Assembly (NCBI GenBank): GCA_900547395.1
Contig: URGP01000010.1
Coordinates: forward strand, 42,112 to 106,111
DNA length: 64,000 bases
Reading direction: 5' to 3'
Origin: an uncultured Opitutales bacterium
GTDB taxonomy: Bacteria; Verrucomicrobiota; Verrucomicrobiia; Opitutales; Intestinicryptomonadaceae
Shown here piece after piece: positions 1 to 8,784 of the stretch. The notes beneath the pieces were generated by a model, which searched no databases, had not been told where the DNA came from, and saw only the letters and a list, made by a program, of their open reading frames with translations. Position 1 is the first letter of the stretch. Each line of letters opens with the position of its first letter. The position numbers were made by a program, and so were the translations under genes.

Positions 1-159
<159 letters not shown>

Positions 160-229
160 ATATTTAAAAAATCCTTTAAAAATTCAAAAAATTTGTAAAA
201 ATCAATTTTAGAAAACAAAAAATAAAAAA

Positions 230-1846
230 ATGCCAGAAGAAAACACAAACCAGCCAATAGATTTGAGCGAACTCGCAAATTTGCAGTTTTCAACAGCTTG
301 GTCGCCAAGTACAAATTATTCGGGTTTTGAAGACCGCAAGCCTGCAAGGGGCGGATTTAAAAAACGCGGCGAATTTGACGCAAAAAAGCGCGATTTTAAG
401 CGCGAAAAATCTTCAAAATTTGAAAGCGAAGAACGCAAAGGCCGCAAATTCAATTCCGACAAAAAATTTGACAAAAAATTTGACCGCCGCGACAATAAAA
501 AACCCGCCAAAAAAGCTCCGTTCGTGTTTTCGATGGAAGTTCTTTTTTATCCCGAAGACGCTCCGTTTGCAAAGCTTGCGGACGTTATGAAGCACTTAAA
601 GAGAACTTATCAACTATTTGATATTGCGGAACTTGTGCTTGAAAAGCCCGAAAGGTTCATAATTCTTGCCAAAAATCTTCCGCTTGAAGACGGCACGGTA
701 AAGCCGCTTTATTGCGCCCAGCCCGCAAACATTCCTTTTGAAGATGAAGAATCTGCCAAAAAATTTGCCCTCGAATGCCGGCTTAACGAAATGTTTGAGC
801 AGGTTGAAGTGGAAGCCGAAGCCCCGAAGGGCAGTTTTCAGGTTGTGAACAGGTGCTCTATTTCAGGAGATTTGCTCGGAGCACCTAATTGGCACAAATA
901 CGGCGAATACGTTCGCGAATACCACGCTCAGAAATTTGCAAAGATGCCTTATGAAAAATTTTTGGCATCGGTTGAAACCGTCCGCGACGAGGCATTGGTT
1001 GCGCAGTGGCTTGAGCAGATGAAAAAACGCTTGGTTTACAAGCTGAAAGACTCGGAAACTACTTTTGAAACCCGCGAAGCCGCAATGAATTACATCGCCG
1101 AACAAAAATCGGGAGAGCTTGTGAAGAGCTATGAGCAAGTCAGAATGCACGGCTCCGACATTGCAAAGCTTCCGTTCGGCTCGCGCATACGTCGCAATCT
1201 TGAAGCCGCTTGGGCCAAGCAAAAGCACTTCCCTATTGTCACGGCAAACAATTTGCGCGGAAGACTTCGCAGGGGCGGTTTTACGATTTACAAGCGCGGC
1301 TCAAAGGGCTTTGCTTTCGTTTGCGCAGTAAAGCGCAAGTTCCTTCTCGTCGGCGACAGCTTGTCCGACACTCCCCAGAAAATTTACGATTTTCTGATGG
1401 AAAACCAAGGCGTAAAAGCTTCCGCCCTGCCCTATTTATATTTGGGCTTGCAGGCGCCGCAGGATGTTTCAAAAGCCGCTACATTGGCTGAAGAACATAA
1501 AAAAGAAGCGGAAGGCGGCGCAGTTTCCGACCCTGTTTCGATAGTTGAAAACGCCGAAATAAGCGCGGAAGATTTTGCGAAAATCAAGGAAGTTTCAAAC
1601 GACCTTCTCTGGCTCATTTCCGAAGGCTATGTTGTTGAATACGCCGACGGCGCTTTGCAGGCAAATCCGCGCCTTCCAAGACCCAAGGACAAGGGTGCAA
1701 AAACGATAGCTTCCGATGCCGAATCAATAGTTTTGGGCGTTGAAGACGAACCAATAGTTTCCCCCAAAGTTGCGGAAGAAACGGAAGAATGCGATGTGCA
1801 TGAAGAATCTTCCGATACTTCCGAAGAGGAAAACCAGTCAGAATAA
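230..1846 (+). CDS. Unrecognised protein with Lys/Arg/Phe-rich N-terminal region
   Basis: 538 residues, no signal peptide and no membrane segment. Residues about 35-97 are a low-complexity basic stretch made of K, R, F, D and E (runs such as KKFDKKFDRRDNKK), reminiscent of disordered RNA-binding tails. The central part (about 98-420) looks globular and mixed alpha/beta; it includes a CSISGDLLGAPNWHKYGEYV segment and a basic patch LRGRLRRGGFTIYKRGSKGF near residue 345. The last 60 residues are strongly acidic. The gene stands alone between kdsA and a clear terminator at 1873-1902. The ATG at 230 has no good Shine-Dalgarno sequence, only an A-rich leader. I do not recognise the family; a cytoplasmic nucleic-acid-associated role is a guess from composition. 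Confidence 0.7.
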   Translation: MPEENTNQPIDLSELANLQFSTAWSPSTNYSGFEDRKPARGGFKKRGEFDAKKRDFKREKSSKFESEERKGRKFNSDKKFDKKFDRRDNKKPAKKAPFVFSMEVLFYPEDAPFAKLADVMKHLKRTYQLFDIAELVLEKPERFIILAKNLPLEDGTVKPLYCAQPANIPFEDEESAKKFALECRLNEMFEQVEVEAEAPKGSFQVVNRCSISGDLLGAPNWHKYGEYVREYHAQKFAKMPYEKFLASVETVRDEALVAQWLEQMKKRLVYKLKDSETTFETREAAMNYIAEQKSGELVKSYEQVRMHGSDIAKLPFGSRIRRNLEAAWAKQKHFPIVTANNLRGRLRRGGFTIYKRGSKGFAFVCAVKRKFLLVGDSLSDTPQKIYDFLMENQGVKASALPYLYLGLQAPQDVSKAATLAEEHKKEAEGGAVSDPVSIVENAEISAEDFAKIKEVSNDLLWLISEGYVVEYADGALQANPRLPRPKDKGAKTIASDAESIVLGVEDEPIVSPKVAEETEECDVHEESSDTSEEENQSE

Positions 1847-1872
1847 TCGCAAGGGTAAAAATAATTTTTTTG

Positions 1873-1902
1873 AGGGCGCATTTTTATGCGCTCTTTTTTT
1901 TT
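1873..1902 (+). terminator. Rho-independent terminator
   Basis: A 9-bp stem (AGGGCGCAT pairing with ATGCGCTCT, one G-U pair) with a four-T loop is followed by a run of T. It ends the gene at 230-1846. Confidence 0.8.
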
Positions 1903-2016
1903 GCAGGCTGTTAAGGCAAATTGGCGTTTTTTATTATGCAGCTTTTGGAAAAAGTTTAACTCAATCAGCATAGTTTTCCCGAAATTATGCCATTAAATTA
2001 TGCGGCATTAAAATCT

Positions 2017-2052
2017 CTTTTTCATTACAATTTTCTTTTTCATTACAATTTT
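2017..2052. repeat. Two tandem 18-bp repeats
   Basis: CTTTTTCATTACAATTTT occurs twice head to tail (2017-2034 and 2035-2052). The unit is 83% A+T. It could be a duplication in a non-coding spacer or an unwinding-type AT-rich repeat. Confidence 0.8.
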
Positions 2053-2525
2053 TTTGAGCATTATCTGAAAATATCCGCAAAATTCATTTACGTTTTTAGA
2101 ATTAAACAGTGTGTAGGCATTAAACATATTCGCGGAAAAATCTTAATTTCGAGAAAACATCAACCCCAAACTGCTATTATTTTGTATGAGAAGTTTTCGC
2201 TTATTCCCGCCCTATTTTGTTTATTAGAGCGGCAGAAATATTCAGTATATGGCAAGCCGTTGTTTAAGATATTTGAATACTTTATGAAAGAATTTGTTTT
2301 GCGCTTCTTTTGCACAAAAAACATTTCATCCAAATTTTGCATATTTGCAAAAGGTGAAATCTTTGTTTCTTGCTTGAAAGACATTTTGAAAAATCTTTTA
2401 AGACTAAATATCCTATGAAGAGCGTGTTGAAATTTCATAAAGCTAATCAGTTTATTTTGTCAATGATTGGATTTGCGCTTAATTTTATTTCTTTTACGAA
2501 ATGTTGAATTTTTGTTTTCATAAAA

Positions 2526-2541
2526 TGTTCCACGTGGAACA
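2526..2541. promoter_or_regulatory. parS: parS centromere-like site 1
   Basis: Perfect 16-bp palindrome TGTTCCACGTGGAACA, an established ParB/Spo0J binding-site variant. It is the first of three identical copies within 1.3 kb. Confidence 0.85.
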
Positions 2542-2799
2542 TTGACTTTTTGTTTATTCTTTTTTTAGAAAAATAAATTTCTCCAACTTCCCCTGCCCTA
2601 TTTAAAATTTAATAAAAAACAAGAAGCTGACTTTTGTACGGCGTCTTATTCCTTTTTTCTCCTGAGTGCTGTTTAAAAACAGAGAAAAATTTGAATTTTT
2701 ACAAATTTTAAAGCTTTATTTTTGAAAAACCGACAAAAATGCCTCTTGAATTTATCGAAATTTGAAATGCGACGATTTTCCCGCGGAAAATTTTTTAAT

Positions 2800-2823
2800 A
2801 AAATCTCAAACGAATGAGATTTT
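2800..2823. other. Perfect hairpin in the AT-rich spacer
   Basis: AAAATCTCA and TGAGATTTT (9 bp) flank a six-base loop; the plus strand continues with GCA and a T-run. It looks like a terminator but no gene upstream needs one, so its role is unclear. Confidence 0.45.
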
Positions 2824-2992
2824 GCATTTTTTTCTAAAAAACTTAAAAATTTCTTTCAGTTCTGTTTGCGCTTTAAAAATGAGCAAATCTTTTTTATATA
2901 GCTCCATTTTTTAAGCCTGACGTTCTGTGGCATGATGGTGGGTTTTGAAATATTTATAATTGAAAGAAGATTCTTCGCTTTTTTTATAGAAA

Positions 2993-3008
2993 TGTTCCAC
3001 GTGGAACA
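2993..3008. promoter_or_regulatory. parS: parS centromere-like site 2
   Basis: Second exact TGTTCCACGTGGAACA palindrome, about 70 bp before the mnmG start codon and hence probably in or near its promoter. Confidence 0.85.
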
Positions 3009-3077
3009 TTAAAGTTCTTTTACAAAAAATGCGCAATTTAGGCTTGAAAGTAAGACAATCTGTGTAAACATAAAAAA

Positions 3078-4922
3078 ATGCTAAAATTGGGAGAAAACGA
3101 ACCTTACGGCGTGATTGTTTGTGGCGCGGGGCATGCGGGGGTCGAAGCGGCATTGGCTTCGGCTCGAATGGGCGTGCCGACGCTTTTGCTTACGGGCAAT
3201 TTGGATACAATCGCGCAAATGAGCTGCAATCCCGCAATCGGAGGGCTTGCAAAGGGGCATATCGTGCGGGAAATCGACGCTCTCGGCGGAGAAATGGCAA
3301 TAAATGCCGACGCTTCGGGCATACAGTTCAGGATTTTGAACGCGTCAAAAGGGCCCGCAGTCCAGGCTCCCCGCGCCCAGTGCGACAAAAAAGCCTACCA
3401 GTTCAGAATGAAGAACATTCTCGAACGCCAGCAGAATTTGGATATTTTCCAGGCGGAAGTTGTATCTGTCATTGTCGAAAATGGAAAAATAAGGGGTGTT
3501 GGCACAAACTTGGGCGTAAATTTCTATTCTGAAACGCTGATTTTGACCACGGGTACCTTTTTGAGGGGGCTTTTGCATGTCGGGCATAATACGACGGAAG
3601 GCGGCAGAATGGGGGACTTTGCCGCAAACAAGCTTTCAGGAAGCCTCATTTCTTGTGGCATAGAGCTTGGCAGGCTTAAAACGGGAACTCCCGCGCGCGT
3701 TTTGGCGTCTTCAATAGATTTTTCAAAGTGCGCAATGCAGGCGGGCGATGAAAATCCGACGCTTTTCGCCTTTTACGACACTCGCGAGGGCGGAATGTTC
3801 CACGTGGAACATGAAAGATGGGCGAATTTTGATGGGTTTGCAAAAAACCAGATGGCGTGCTATGAAACCTACACAAACGCCGATACTGCCGCCGTCATAA
3901 AAGCCAACTTGAAAAAATCGGCAATGTACGGTGGCAAAATAGAGGGGGTGGGTCCGCGTTATTGCCCGAGCATTGAAGACAAGGTCGTGCGCTTTGCCGA
4001 CAAGGAAGGGCACAGGCTTTTTCTCGAACCCGAGGGCAGGTTTACCGACGAATGGTATATAAACGGGCTTTCAACTTCAATGCCGCTCGATGTCCAAATG
4101 CAAATTCTAAAGACTATTCCGGGGCTTGAAAATGTCCGCATAACGCGCCCCGCTTACGCGGTCGAGTACGACTATGCGCCGCCTACGCAGCTTAAAGCGA
4201 CTCTCGAGTCTAAAATCGTTAACGGATTGTTCTGCGCGGGGCAGATAAACGGCACAAGCGGTTATGAAGAAGCGGCGGGGCAGGGGCTTGTTGCAGGAAT
4301 AAACGCCGCAAGCAAGGTTTTGGGTAAAGACCCTCTGATATTGCGCAGGCACGAAAGCTACATCGGCGTATTGATAGACGATTTGGTTACAAAAGGAACT
4401 TTCGAGCCTTACAGAATGTTCACAAGCCGTGCCGAATACCGCCTGCTTTTAAACCACACGAGCGCGGAAATCAGGCTTTATCCTCATGCAAAAAAATACG
4501 GCTTGATTGGCGATGCCCGCGCAAAGAACATCGAAAAGAAAATTGAAAATGTTGCCCGCTGGTGTTCGCTTTTGGAAAATTCAAAGGACGGCATGGCGTT
4601 AAAGCGCGAGGGCGAAGCATATTCAAAAAATCTCCATTCTGACTTTCAAACGCTTTCTTCGGAAACCCGCGCAGAGATTTTGTACAGGGTCATTTACAAG
4701 GGGTATTTGGACAGGGAATTAAAGCAGATTGCCCGCATGGACAAGCTTGAAACCCTCAAAATTCCCGAAAATACCGACTATTCCAAGCTGAAAGGGCTCC
4801 GCACCGAAGCGGCGCAAAAGCTTGCCAAATTCCGCCCGCTGACGGTTGGGCAGGCGTCGCGCATATCCGGAGTTTCGCCCGCTGATGTCAATGTAATCGT
4901 AATTTCAGCTTGCGGAAGGTAA
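3078..4922 (+). CDS. mnmG: tRNA uridine-5-carboxymethylaminomethyl modification enzyme MnmG (GidA)
   Basis: 614 residues, close to the usual 620-630. MnmG is the FAD-dependent partner of MnmE and installs the carboxymethylaminomethyl group on wobble U34 of several tRNAs in the cytoplasm. The N-terminal FAD-binding motif [11 protein letters not shown] is at residues 15-25, followed by [14 protein letters not shown]; the family signature [12 protein letters not shown] is near residue 392 and the typical C-terminus [12 protein letters not shown] is present. The gene contains a third parS site (3796-3811) in its coding sequence. The usual neighbours rsmG, parA and parB do not follow; a terminator at 4947 ends the transcript. 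The ATG at 3078 is the only start compatible with the FAD motif spacing. Confidence 0.96.
   Translation: MLKLGENEPYGVIVCGAGHAGVEAALASARMGVPTLLLTGNLDTIAQMSCNPAIGGLAKGHIVREIDALGGEMAINADASGIQFRILNASKGPAVQAPRAQCDKKAYQFRMKNILERQQNLDIFQAEVVSVIVENGKIRGVGTNLGVNFYSETLILTTGTFLRGLLHVGHNTTEGGRMGDFAANKLSGSLISCGIELGRLKTGTPARVLASSIDFSKCAMQAGDENPTLFAFYDTREGGMFHVEHERWANFDGFAKNQMACYETYTNADTAAVIKANLKKSAMYGGKIEGVGPRYCPSIEDKVVRFADKEGHRLFLEPEGRFTDEWYINGLSTSMPLDVQMQILKTIPGLENVRITRPAYAVEYDYAPPTQLKATLESKIVNGLFCAGQINGTSGYEEAAGQGLVAGINAASKVLGKDPLILRRHESYIGVLIDDLVTKGTFEPYRMFTSRAEYRLLLNHTSAEIRLYPHAKKYGLIGDARAKNIEKKIENVARWCSLLENSKDGMALKREGEAYSKNLHSDFQTLSSETRAEILYRVIYKGYLDRELKQIARMDKLETLKIPENTDYSKLKGLRTEAAQKLAKFRPLTVGQASRISGVSPADVNVIVISACGR
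3796..3811. promoter_or_regulatory. parS: parS centromere-like site 3, inside mnmG
   Basis: Third exact TGTTCCACGTGGAACA, in frame within mnmG, where it encodes Met-Phe-His-Val-Glu-His together with its flanks. Intragenic parS sites are common near bacterial origins. Confidence 0.85.
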
Positions 4923-4946
4923 TTTGCGCAAAACCGTAAAATTTTT

Positions 4947-4975
4947 AAATCCCGATGCTTGTCGGGATTTTTTAT
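4947..4975 (+). terminator. Rho-independent terminator of mnmG
   Basis: Nine-bp stem AAATCCCGA/TCGGGATTT with a six-base loop, followed by a T-rich tract. Confidence 0.85.
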
Positions 4976-5142
4976 TATTTTATGATATTTTGCAATTCCA
5001 AGCGAAAACAGGGCTTTGAATTTGCGCAAAGAAAGACATTGGAATATTTAAAATACCTGCTTGCAGGGGGTATTATGCAAACTTTGCTTTTTGTGCAAAT
5101 TTTGCGTTTGACGAAAAAGGGCCGATATTAAAGACTGTGAGA

Positions 5143-6183
5143 ATGTCAAACAAACCAGTCATTGCGCTTTCAACAAGCTATTTCCGCCAAGATTATTCCG
5201 ACGGATACGAGATGCTTTGCAAGTGCGCGGAGCTTGGCTTTGAATATGTGGAGCTTGGGCACAACACCACGGTTAATTTGGTTCAAGGCATTTTAAAGGC
5301 GGTAAAAGAGGGCGTTGTAAAAGTTTCTTCCCTTCACAATTTCTGCCCTGTGCCGCCGTTTGCGAGGCCGCCTGCCCCCAATTTGTATTCGCCCGCCACT
5401 TCTTCAAAAATAGAAACTTCGCAGTGGCGCAGGCATACTTTGAATACGCTTTCGCTTGCGAAAGAGACGGGGGCTTCACGCGTTGTGATGCACTCAGGCG
5501 CGCTTGCGTACTTCTTTTTAAATCCCAAATTTTCGCTTATGGAAAGCTGGGATAGGGTGCAAAACGCAAGACTTTCATTGGAAGATTTGAAGGGGGAATT
5601 TTCGGGCGGAGAGCTGTCGGAAGACGAAAAAAATTCGCGCATAAAATCCGTTGAAGAAAATTTAAAACTTTTGCAGTCCGCCTACCAAAAGAATCTCTCT
5701 AAATTTATTTCAAAATCAGAAAAGAAAGCGGTTAAGTTTCACAAGCGCATTTTTGAAAATTTAAAAGGCATAGACGGAGATTTTTCCAATGCCGGAATTT
5801 TGCTTGGTGTCGAAAACCGCGACGGCTATGTAGAACTTCCTTTTGACACTATGTTTGCGGATTTCACGCAGTCTCTTGCAAAGGAACTGACGAATGTACG
5901 CCCCTGGATAGACATAGGGCATGTAAAGGTCAAGTCGCTTAGGGGTGTTATTGACTTTGAACGCTTTGTGGAAGAGGCAAGCCCAAATGTTTGCGCATGG
6001 CATTTGCACGACTGCAACTTGTCATGCCACGACCACCGCGCCATTGGCGACGGAGACATAGATTTTAATTTCGTAAAAAAATTCTTTAAGCCTGAAAGCC
6101 AGATTTTCACGCTCGAGCTCAACTATCGCGTAAAGGAGGAAGACGTGGTTTCTTCGCGCAAAAAAGTGGAGGATATGTTTTGA
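5143..6183 (+). CDS. Sugar phosphate isomerase/epimerase-like TIM-barrel protein
   Basis: About 346 residues of the AP-endonuclease-2/xylose-isomerase-like TIM-barrel superfamily, whose members isomerise or epimerise sugars with a divalent metal. Visible features are the first strand IALSTSYF, YVELGHN, the central HSG, LGVENRDGY, DIGH, and HLHDCNLSCHDHRAIGDGDID with the later LELN glutamate; these supply the expected acidic and histidine metal ligands. An unusually long charged helical insertion sits around residues 145-205. No signal peptide is seen, so it is cytoplasmic. GTG at 5137 or ATG at 5143 could start it; neither has a clear ribosome site and ATG is chosen. The stop overlaps the ybeY start. 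Substrate cannot be deduced. Confidence 0.75.
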   Translation: MSNKPVIALSTSYFRQDYSDGYEMLCKCAELGFEYVELGHNTTVNLVQGILKAVKEGVVKVSSLHNFCPVPPFARPPAPNLYSPATSSKIETSQWRRHTLNTLSLAKETGASRVVMHSGALAYFFLNPKFSLMESWDRVQNARLSLEDLKGEFSGGELSEDEKNSRIKSVEENLKLLQSAYQKNLSKFISKSEKKAVKFHKRIFENLKGIDGDFSNAGILLGVENRDGYVELPFDTMFADFTQSLAKELTNVRPWIDIGHVKVKSLRGVIDFERFVEEASPNVCAWHLHDCNLSCHDHRAIGDGDIDFNFVKKFFKPESQIFTLELNYRVKEEDVVSSRKKVEDMF

Positions 6184-6653
6184 AAAAGTTAAGGGAAGTG
6201 CAAGTTTGCAATATGAGCGAAACCGCAAGCTTTAAGCCGAGCCGAGTAGTTAGGCTTGTCCGAATTTTGGACGAGCGGATGCCCGAAAATTTGCGCGCGC
6301 CCGAAGGTTCGCTTTCGATTGCAATAATGGACGACGAAGCTCTTGCGAAAATCCATGCGGATTTTTTGAACGACCCGTCGAAAACCGATGTCATTACTTT
6401 TGAAGGCGGAGGGGAAGAGGGCTTTGCGGGCGAAATTTGCGTAAGCGCGGAGCGCGCCTTGGAAAAGGCGTCGGAATTTAACAATACGCCTGACGCCGAG
6501 CTTTGCCTTTATATTGCGCACGGAATGCTGCATTTGGCGGGCGTTGACGACATCGCGCCCGAAGACGCCTTAAAAATGCGCGCGGCGGAGGCGGTTGCCG
6601 CAAAAATCATAAAAGAGGCATTTCGCGCCCCTGTTTTCACTTTTAACAAATAG
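6180..6653 (+). CDS. ybeY: Endoribonuclease YbeY
   Basis: 157 residues. YbeY is a zinc-dependent RNase involved in 16S rRNA 3'-end maturation and ribosome quality control. The core shows SLSIAIMDDEALAKIH, TDVITFE, GEICVS and the metal motif AHGMLHLAGVDD at residues 113-124. The first two zinc ligands are H114 and H118, but the usual third histidine is Asp124, a substitution that from memory also occurs in Bacteroidetes YbeY. The frame opens with TTG at 6180, overlapping the previous stop; ATG at 6213 is an equally possible start and would remove 11 residues. It is followed directly by recO. Confidence 0.85.
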   Translation: MKKLREVQVCNMSETASFKPSRVVRLVRILDERMPENLRAPEGSLSIAIMDDEALAKIHADFLNDPSKTDVITFEGGGEEGFAGEICVSAERALEKASEFNNTPDAELCLYIAHGMLHLAGVDDIAPEDALKMRAAEAVAAKIIKEAFRAPVFTFNK

Positions 6654-6654
6654 G

Positions 6655-7251
6655 GTGGCTGAAAGCATTACAGGCATTGTCTTGGACAAGTCCCTAAGGG
6701 GCGAGAGCGGGATATTGTTTAAAATATTTTCCGAAGAAGAAGGCTTGCGCGTTCTCTACAAGAGGGCGGGGCAGAAGAAGACTTCGCATCTTCCAGATTT
6801 GTTTGACGAAATTTGCGCCGAATGCGAAAAGTCGAAAACGGGCGATATGCTTTTTTTGAAAGACTTTGAGCTGTTGAAATCGCATTCTGAAATTGCGAAC
6901 AATTATGATAGTTTTAAAACCGCCTGCGAAATTTCCAAATGCGCGCTTAAAAACGCCGCCTATCTTGAAGAGTTTTCAAAGTTCCACAAAATTCTTGCCG
7001 CGTCTTTCGATGCGATAAATTCAGGGGCGGACGCGCAGTGCGTCTTCATAAAATATCTGTATGTTTTTATGCGCAGCGAAGGCTATCCAATAAAGGAAGA
7101 TTTTGCGGCAAGCCTGACTCTTGGCGAATTTGAAACACTTAAAGAAATACTTTCAACTCCCGCCTTGCAGTTAAAAAGCAAAGACGCCGAGCCTGTTTTG
7201 AAAAAAATGCAAAACTGGATAATATCGAATACCTCCGTCATCTTGGATTGA
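6655..7251 (+). CDS. recO: DNA repair protein RecO
   Basis: 198 residues, shorter than the usual 230-250. RecO helps RecR load RecA at gapped DNA and anneals single strands in the RecFOR pathway. The N-terminal OB-fold is seen in GIVLDKSLRGESGILFKIFS and LRVLYKRAG, followed by a helical domain (residues 85-150) with the typical FIKYLYVFMRSEGYP segment; no Cys4 zinc finger is present. The start is GTG at 6655, one base after the ybeY stop, so the two genes are almost certainly co-transcribed. Identification rests on the N-terminal pattern and overall layout. Confidence 0.75.
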   Translation: MAESITGIVLDKSLRGESGILFKIFSEEEGLRVLYKRAGQKKTSHLPDLFDEICAECEKSKTGDMLFLKDFELLKSHSEIANNYDSFKTACEISKCALKNAAYLEEFSKFHKILAASFDAINSGADAQCVFIKYLYVFMRSEGYPIKEDFAASLTLGEFETLKEILSTPALQLKSKDAEPVLKKMQNWIISNTSVILD

Positions 7252-7332
7252 ATTTGCGCCAAGCGGCAACTTTTGTAAAAAAAATAAAAATTTTTTATTT
7301 CACACGGGAGATTTTTCCTAAAAACGCGAAAT

Positions 7333-8178
7333 ATGTTGTGGACCACATATTTTATGAATACAGAAGTAAATTTTTCCATTCAAGAAGAGCAAGTCGCAAT
7401 TCCAAATTATTTGCGTTTTAACAAAAAAGTAGCATGGGTTGCCTTTGCAACGTCAGTATTGCTTTGTAGCGATTCTTTTTCAAGTGCGGTAGATGAAGGA
7501 AACATAATTGCGTGCATAATTTGTTTGATTGCTTTGGTTGCAAACTTTCATTTCATTTTTTCGATAGTTGCAGAGCAGGCATATTCGTATAAAGAAAAGG
7601 AAACGTATGATTGGCGTCCGCTTGGCATAATTGTCGGGACAAACCTTTTATCTTTTTTGTGGGATCCATTTGGGTTATTATCATTTTGTGCTGTATTTTT
7701 TTCCGAGAGAATTACGGCGGAAGAAACATCAAAAATCACACTGTCTTTCGTAAAAAAAGCGTCGTGGATATCAACCATTGGTTTTTTTGTGCTTATCGTC
7801 ATATTCTGCTTCGATTCAAAAGAATTTACTTACGATGAGTATTACGAAGAGCTAAATAATACTGTTTTAGCGAACAAACAGCGCATATATGAAAATGTTC
7901 ATCATCCGTTTGGTAGTTGCAATTCTGCGCAAGTTAAAAATTTAAACATTGAATGGGATGGAAATAATCCTAAAAGCATTAGCTATGAAGTCGAACTATT
8001 TTGGAAGACTTTGCTAACGTCAAACGGATATACAAGGATTTCCATAAAGGAAGTTTATAATTATAATACAAAACAGTATGAAACGGCAAGGTGCGAAGTT
8101 GTTGAAACAAACGGACAGTTATCGGGAGATTTTTGGTGGGATGTCGGCTGGGGTATAGGCACTATGCTGATTTTATAA
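7333..8178 (+). CDS. Unrecognised membrane protein with C-terminal soluble domain
   Basis: 281 residues. Hydrophobic segments lie near residues 33-50, 57-80, about 95-122 and 143-162, followed by a polar domain (165-270) with many aromatic residues, single Cys residues and an ending rich in Trp and Gly. The family is not recognised. Two in-frame ATGs, 7333 and 7354, are possible starts; neither has a clear ribosome site. The gene is followed 30 bp later by another membrane protein, and both look more AT-rich than the flanking housekeeping genes, which suggests an acquired pair. No function is proposed. Confidence 0.6.
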   Translation: MLWTTYFMNTEVNFSIQEEQVAIPNYLRFNKKVAWVAFATSVLLCSDSFSSAVDEGNIIACIICLIALVANFHFIFSIVAEQAYSYKEKETYDWRPLGIIVGTNLLSFLWDPFGLLSFCAVFFSERITAEETSKITLSFVKKASWISTIGFFVLIVIFCFDSKEFTYDEYYEELNNTVLANKQRIYENVHHPFGSCNSAQVKNLNIEWDGNNPKSISYEVELFWKTLLTSNGYTRISIKEVYNYNTKQYETARCEVVETNGQLSGDFWWDVGWGIGTMLIL

Positions 8179-8208
8179 ATAAAATTTTAACGCAGGAAAG
8201 AGGTTTTT

Positions 8209-8703
8209 ATGTTTTATCCAATTTTAATGGCAGATGGCTTTTCAACTATTTCTGAATTGCCTTTGATTGGTATAGTTGTGGTATTATATTTTATTAGTGT
8301 ACTTGTTTTCTTACCTTGTATTGCTTTTAAGTATCTTCTTGATTTTATATTTTGGATGATTTTCGAAGCTCTTTTGTGTGTCGGAAAAATATCGAAAGAT
8401 GAGTCCGAGAGAAAATTAACTAAATGTTTAAATTTTTTCAGCCTCGAAAAAATTTTATACTGTTTTTTCCCTATTTTTATTGTGTCCTCTATTTTATTTT
8501 CGATTTTACGTGGCGAAGAAATACCTTTTGGAATGTCTCAAGGTGACATCGAAATTCTCGTTATAATGCTTACATTTTGTTATGTGATTCCGTTTTTTGG
8601 AAAGAGATTGGTTAAAGAGAAAAAGACAAGAACTTTATGTGTGGGAATTTATTGCGGTTTTTCGGCCTTGATTATATGTAGTCTTTTGTTAAGTTCATTG
8701 TAA
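8209..8703 (+). CDS. Unrecognised small integral membrane protein
   Basis: 164 residues with four or five hydrophobic helices (about 15-40, 42-60, 83-105, 115-132 and 143-162) separated by short charged loops such as KISKDESERKL and GKRLVKEKKTR. A good Shine-Dalgarno sequence (AGGAAAGAGG) precedes the ATG at 8209. It lies 30 bp after the preceding membrane protein in the same direction, so the two probably form one transcript and may work together. I recognise no family. Its sequence is strikingly AT-rich compared with mnmG or ahcY. Confidence 0.6.
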   Translation: MFYPILMADGFSTISELPLIGIVVVLYFISVLVFLPCIAFKYLLDFIFWMIFEALLCVGKISKDESERKLTKCLNFFSLEKILYCFFPIFIVSSILFSILRGEEIPFGMSQGDIEILVIMLTFCYVIPFFGKRLVKEKKTRTLCVGIYCGFSALIICSLLLSSL

Positions 8704-8784
8704 GAATTAACAAAAAACTAACAATTCGCTAATAAAATAAAAACAAAATCGTTTCATTATGATTTCATAACAAAATGAAATCTG

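Larger units (their letters stand above)
1903..3077. other. 1.2-kb AT-rich non-coding region before mnmG, possibly origin-proximal
   Basis: No convincing gene is seen. The stretch is very AT-rich, with short A/T runs, an 18-bp tandem repeat at 2017-2052, two parS palindromes (2526-2541 and 2993-3008) and a hairpin at 2800-2823. A single relaxed DnaA-box-like nonamer, TTTTGCACA, lies at 2308-2316; I see no cluster of TTATCCACA-type boxes. In many bacteria mnmG (gidA) and parS sites lie beside oriC, so this may be in or near the origin, but without a DnaA-box cluster the assignment stays open. Confidence 0.45.

Noticed and set aside
1987..2418. 143-codon frame in the AT-rich spacer
   Set aside because: Composition is that of random AT-rich sequence (Phe, Lys, Ile, Asn), it starts in short tandem repeats, lacks a ribosome site and resembles no protein.
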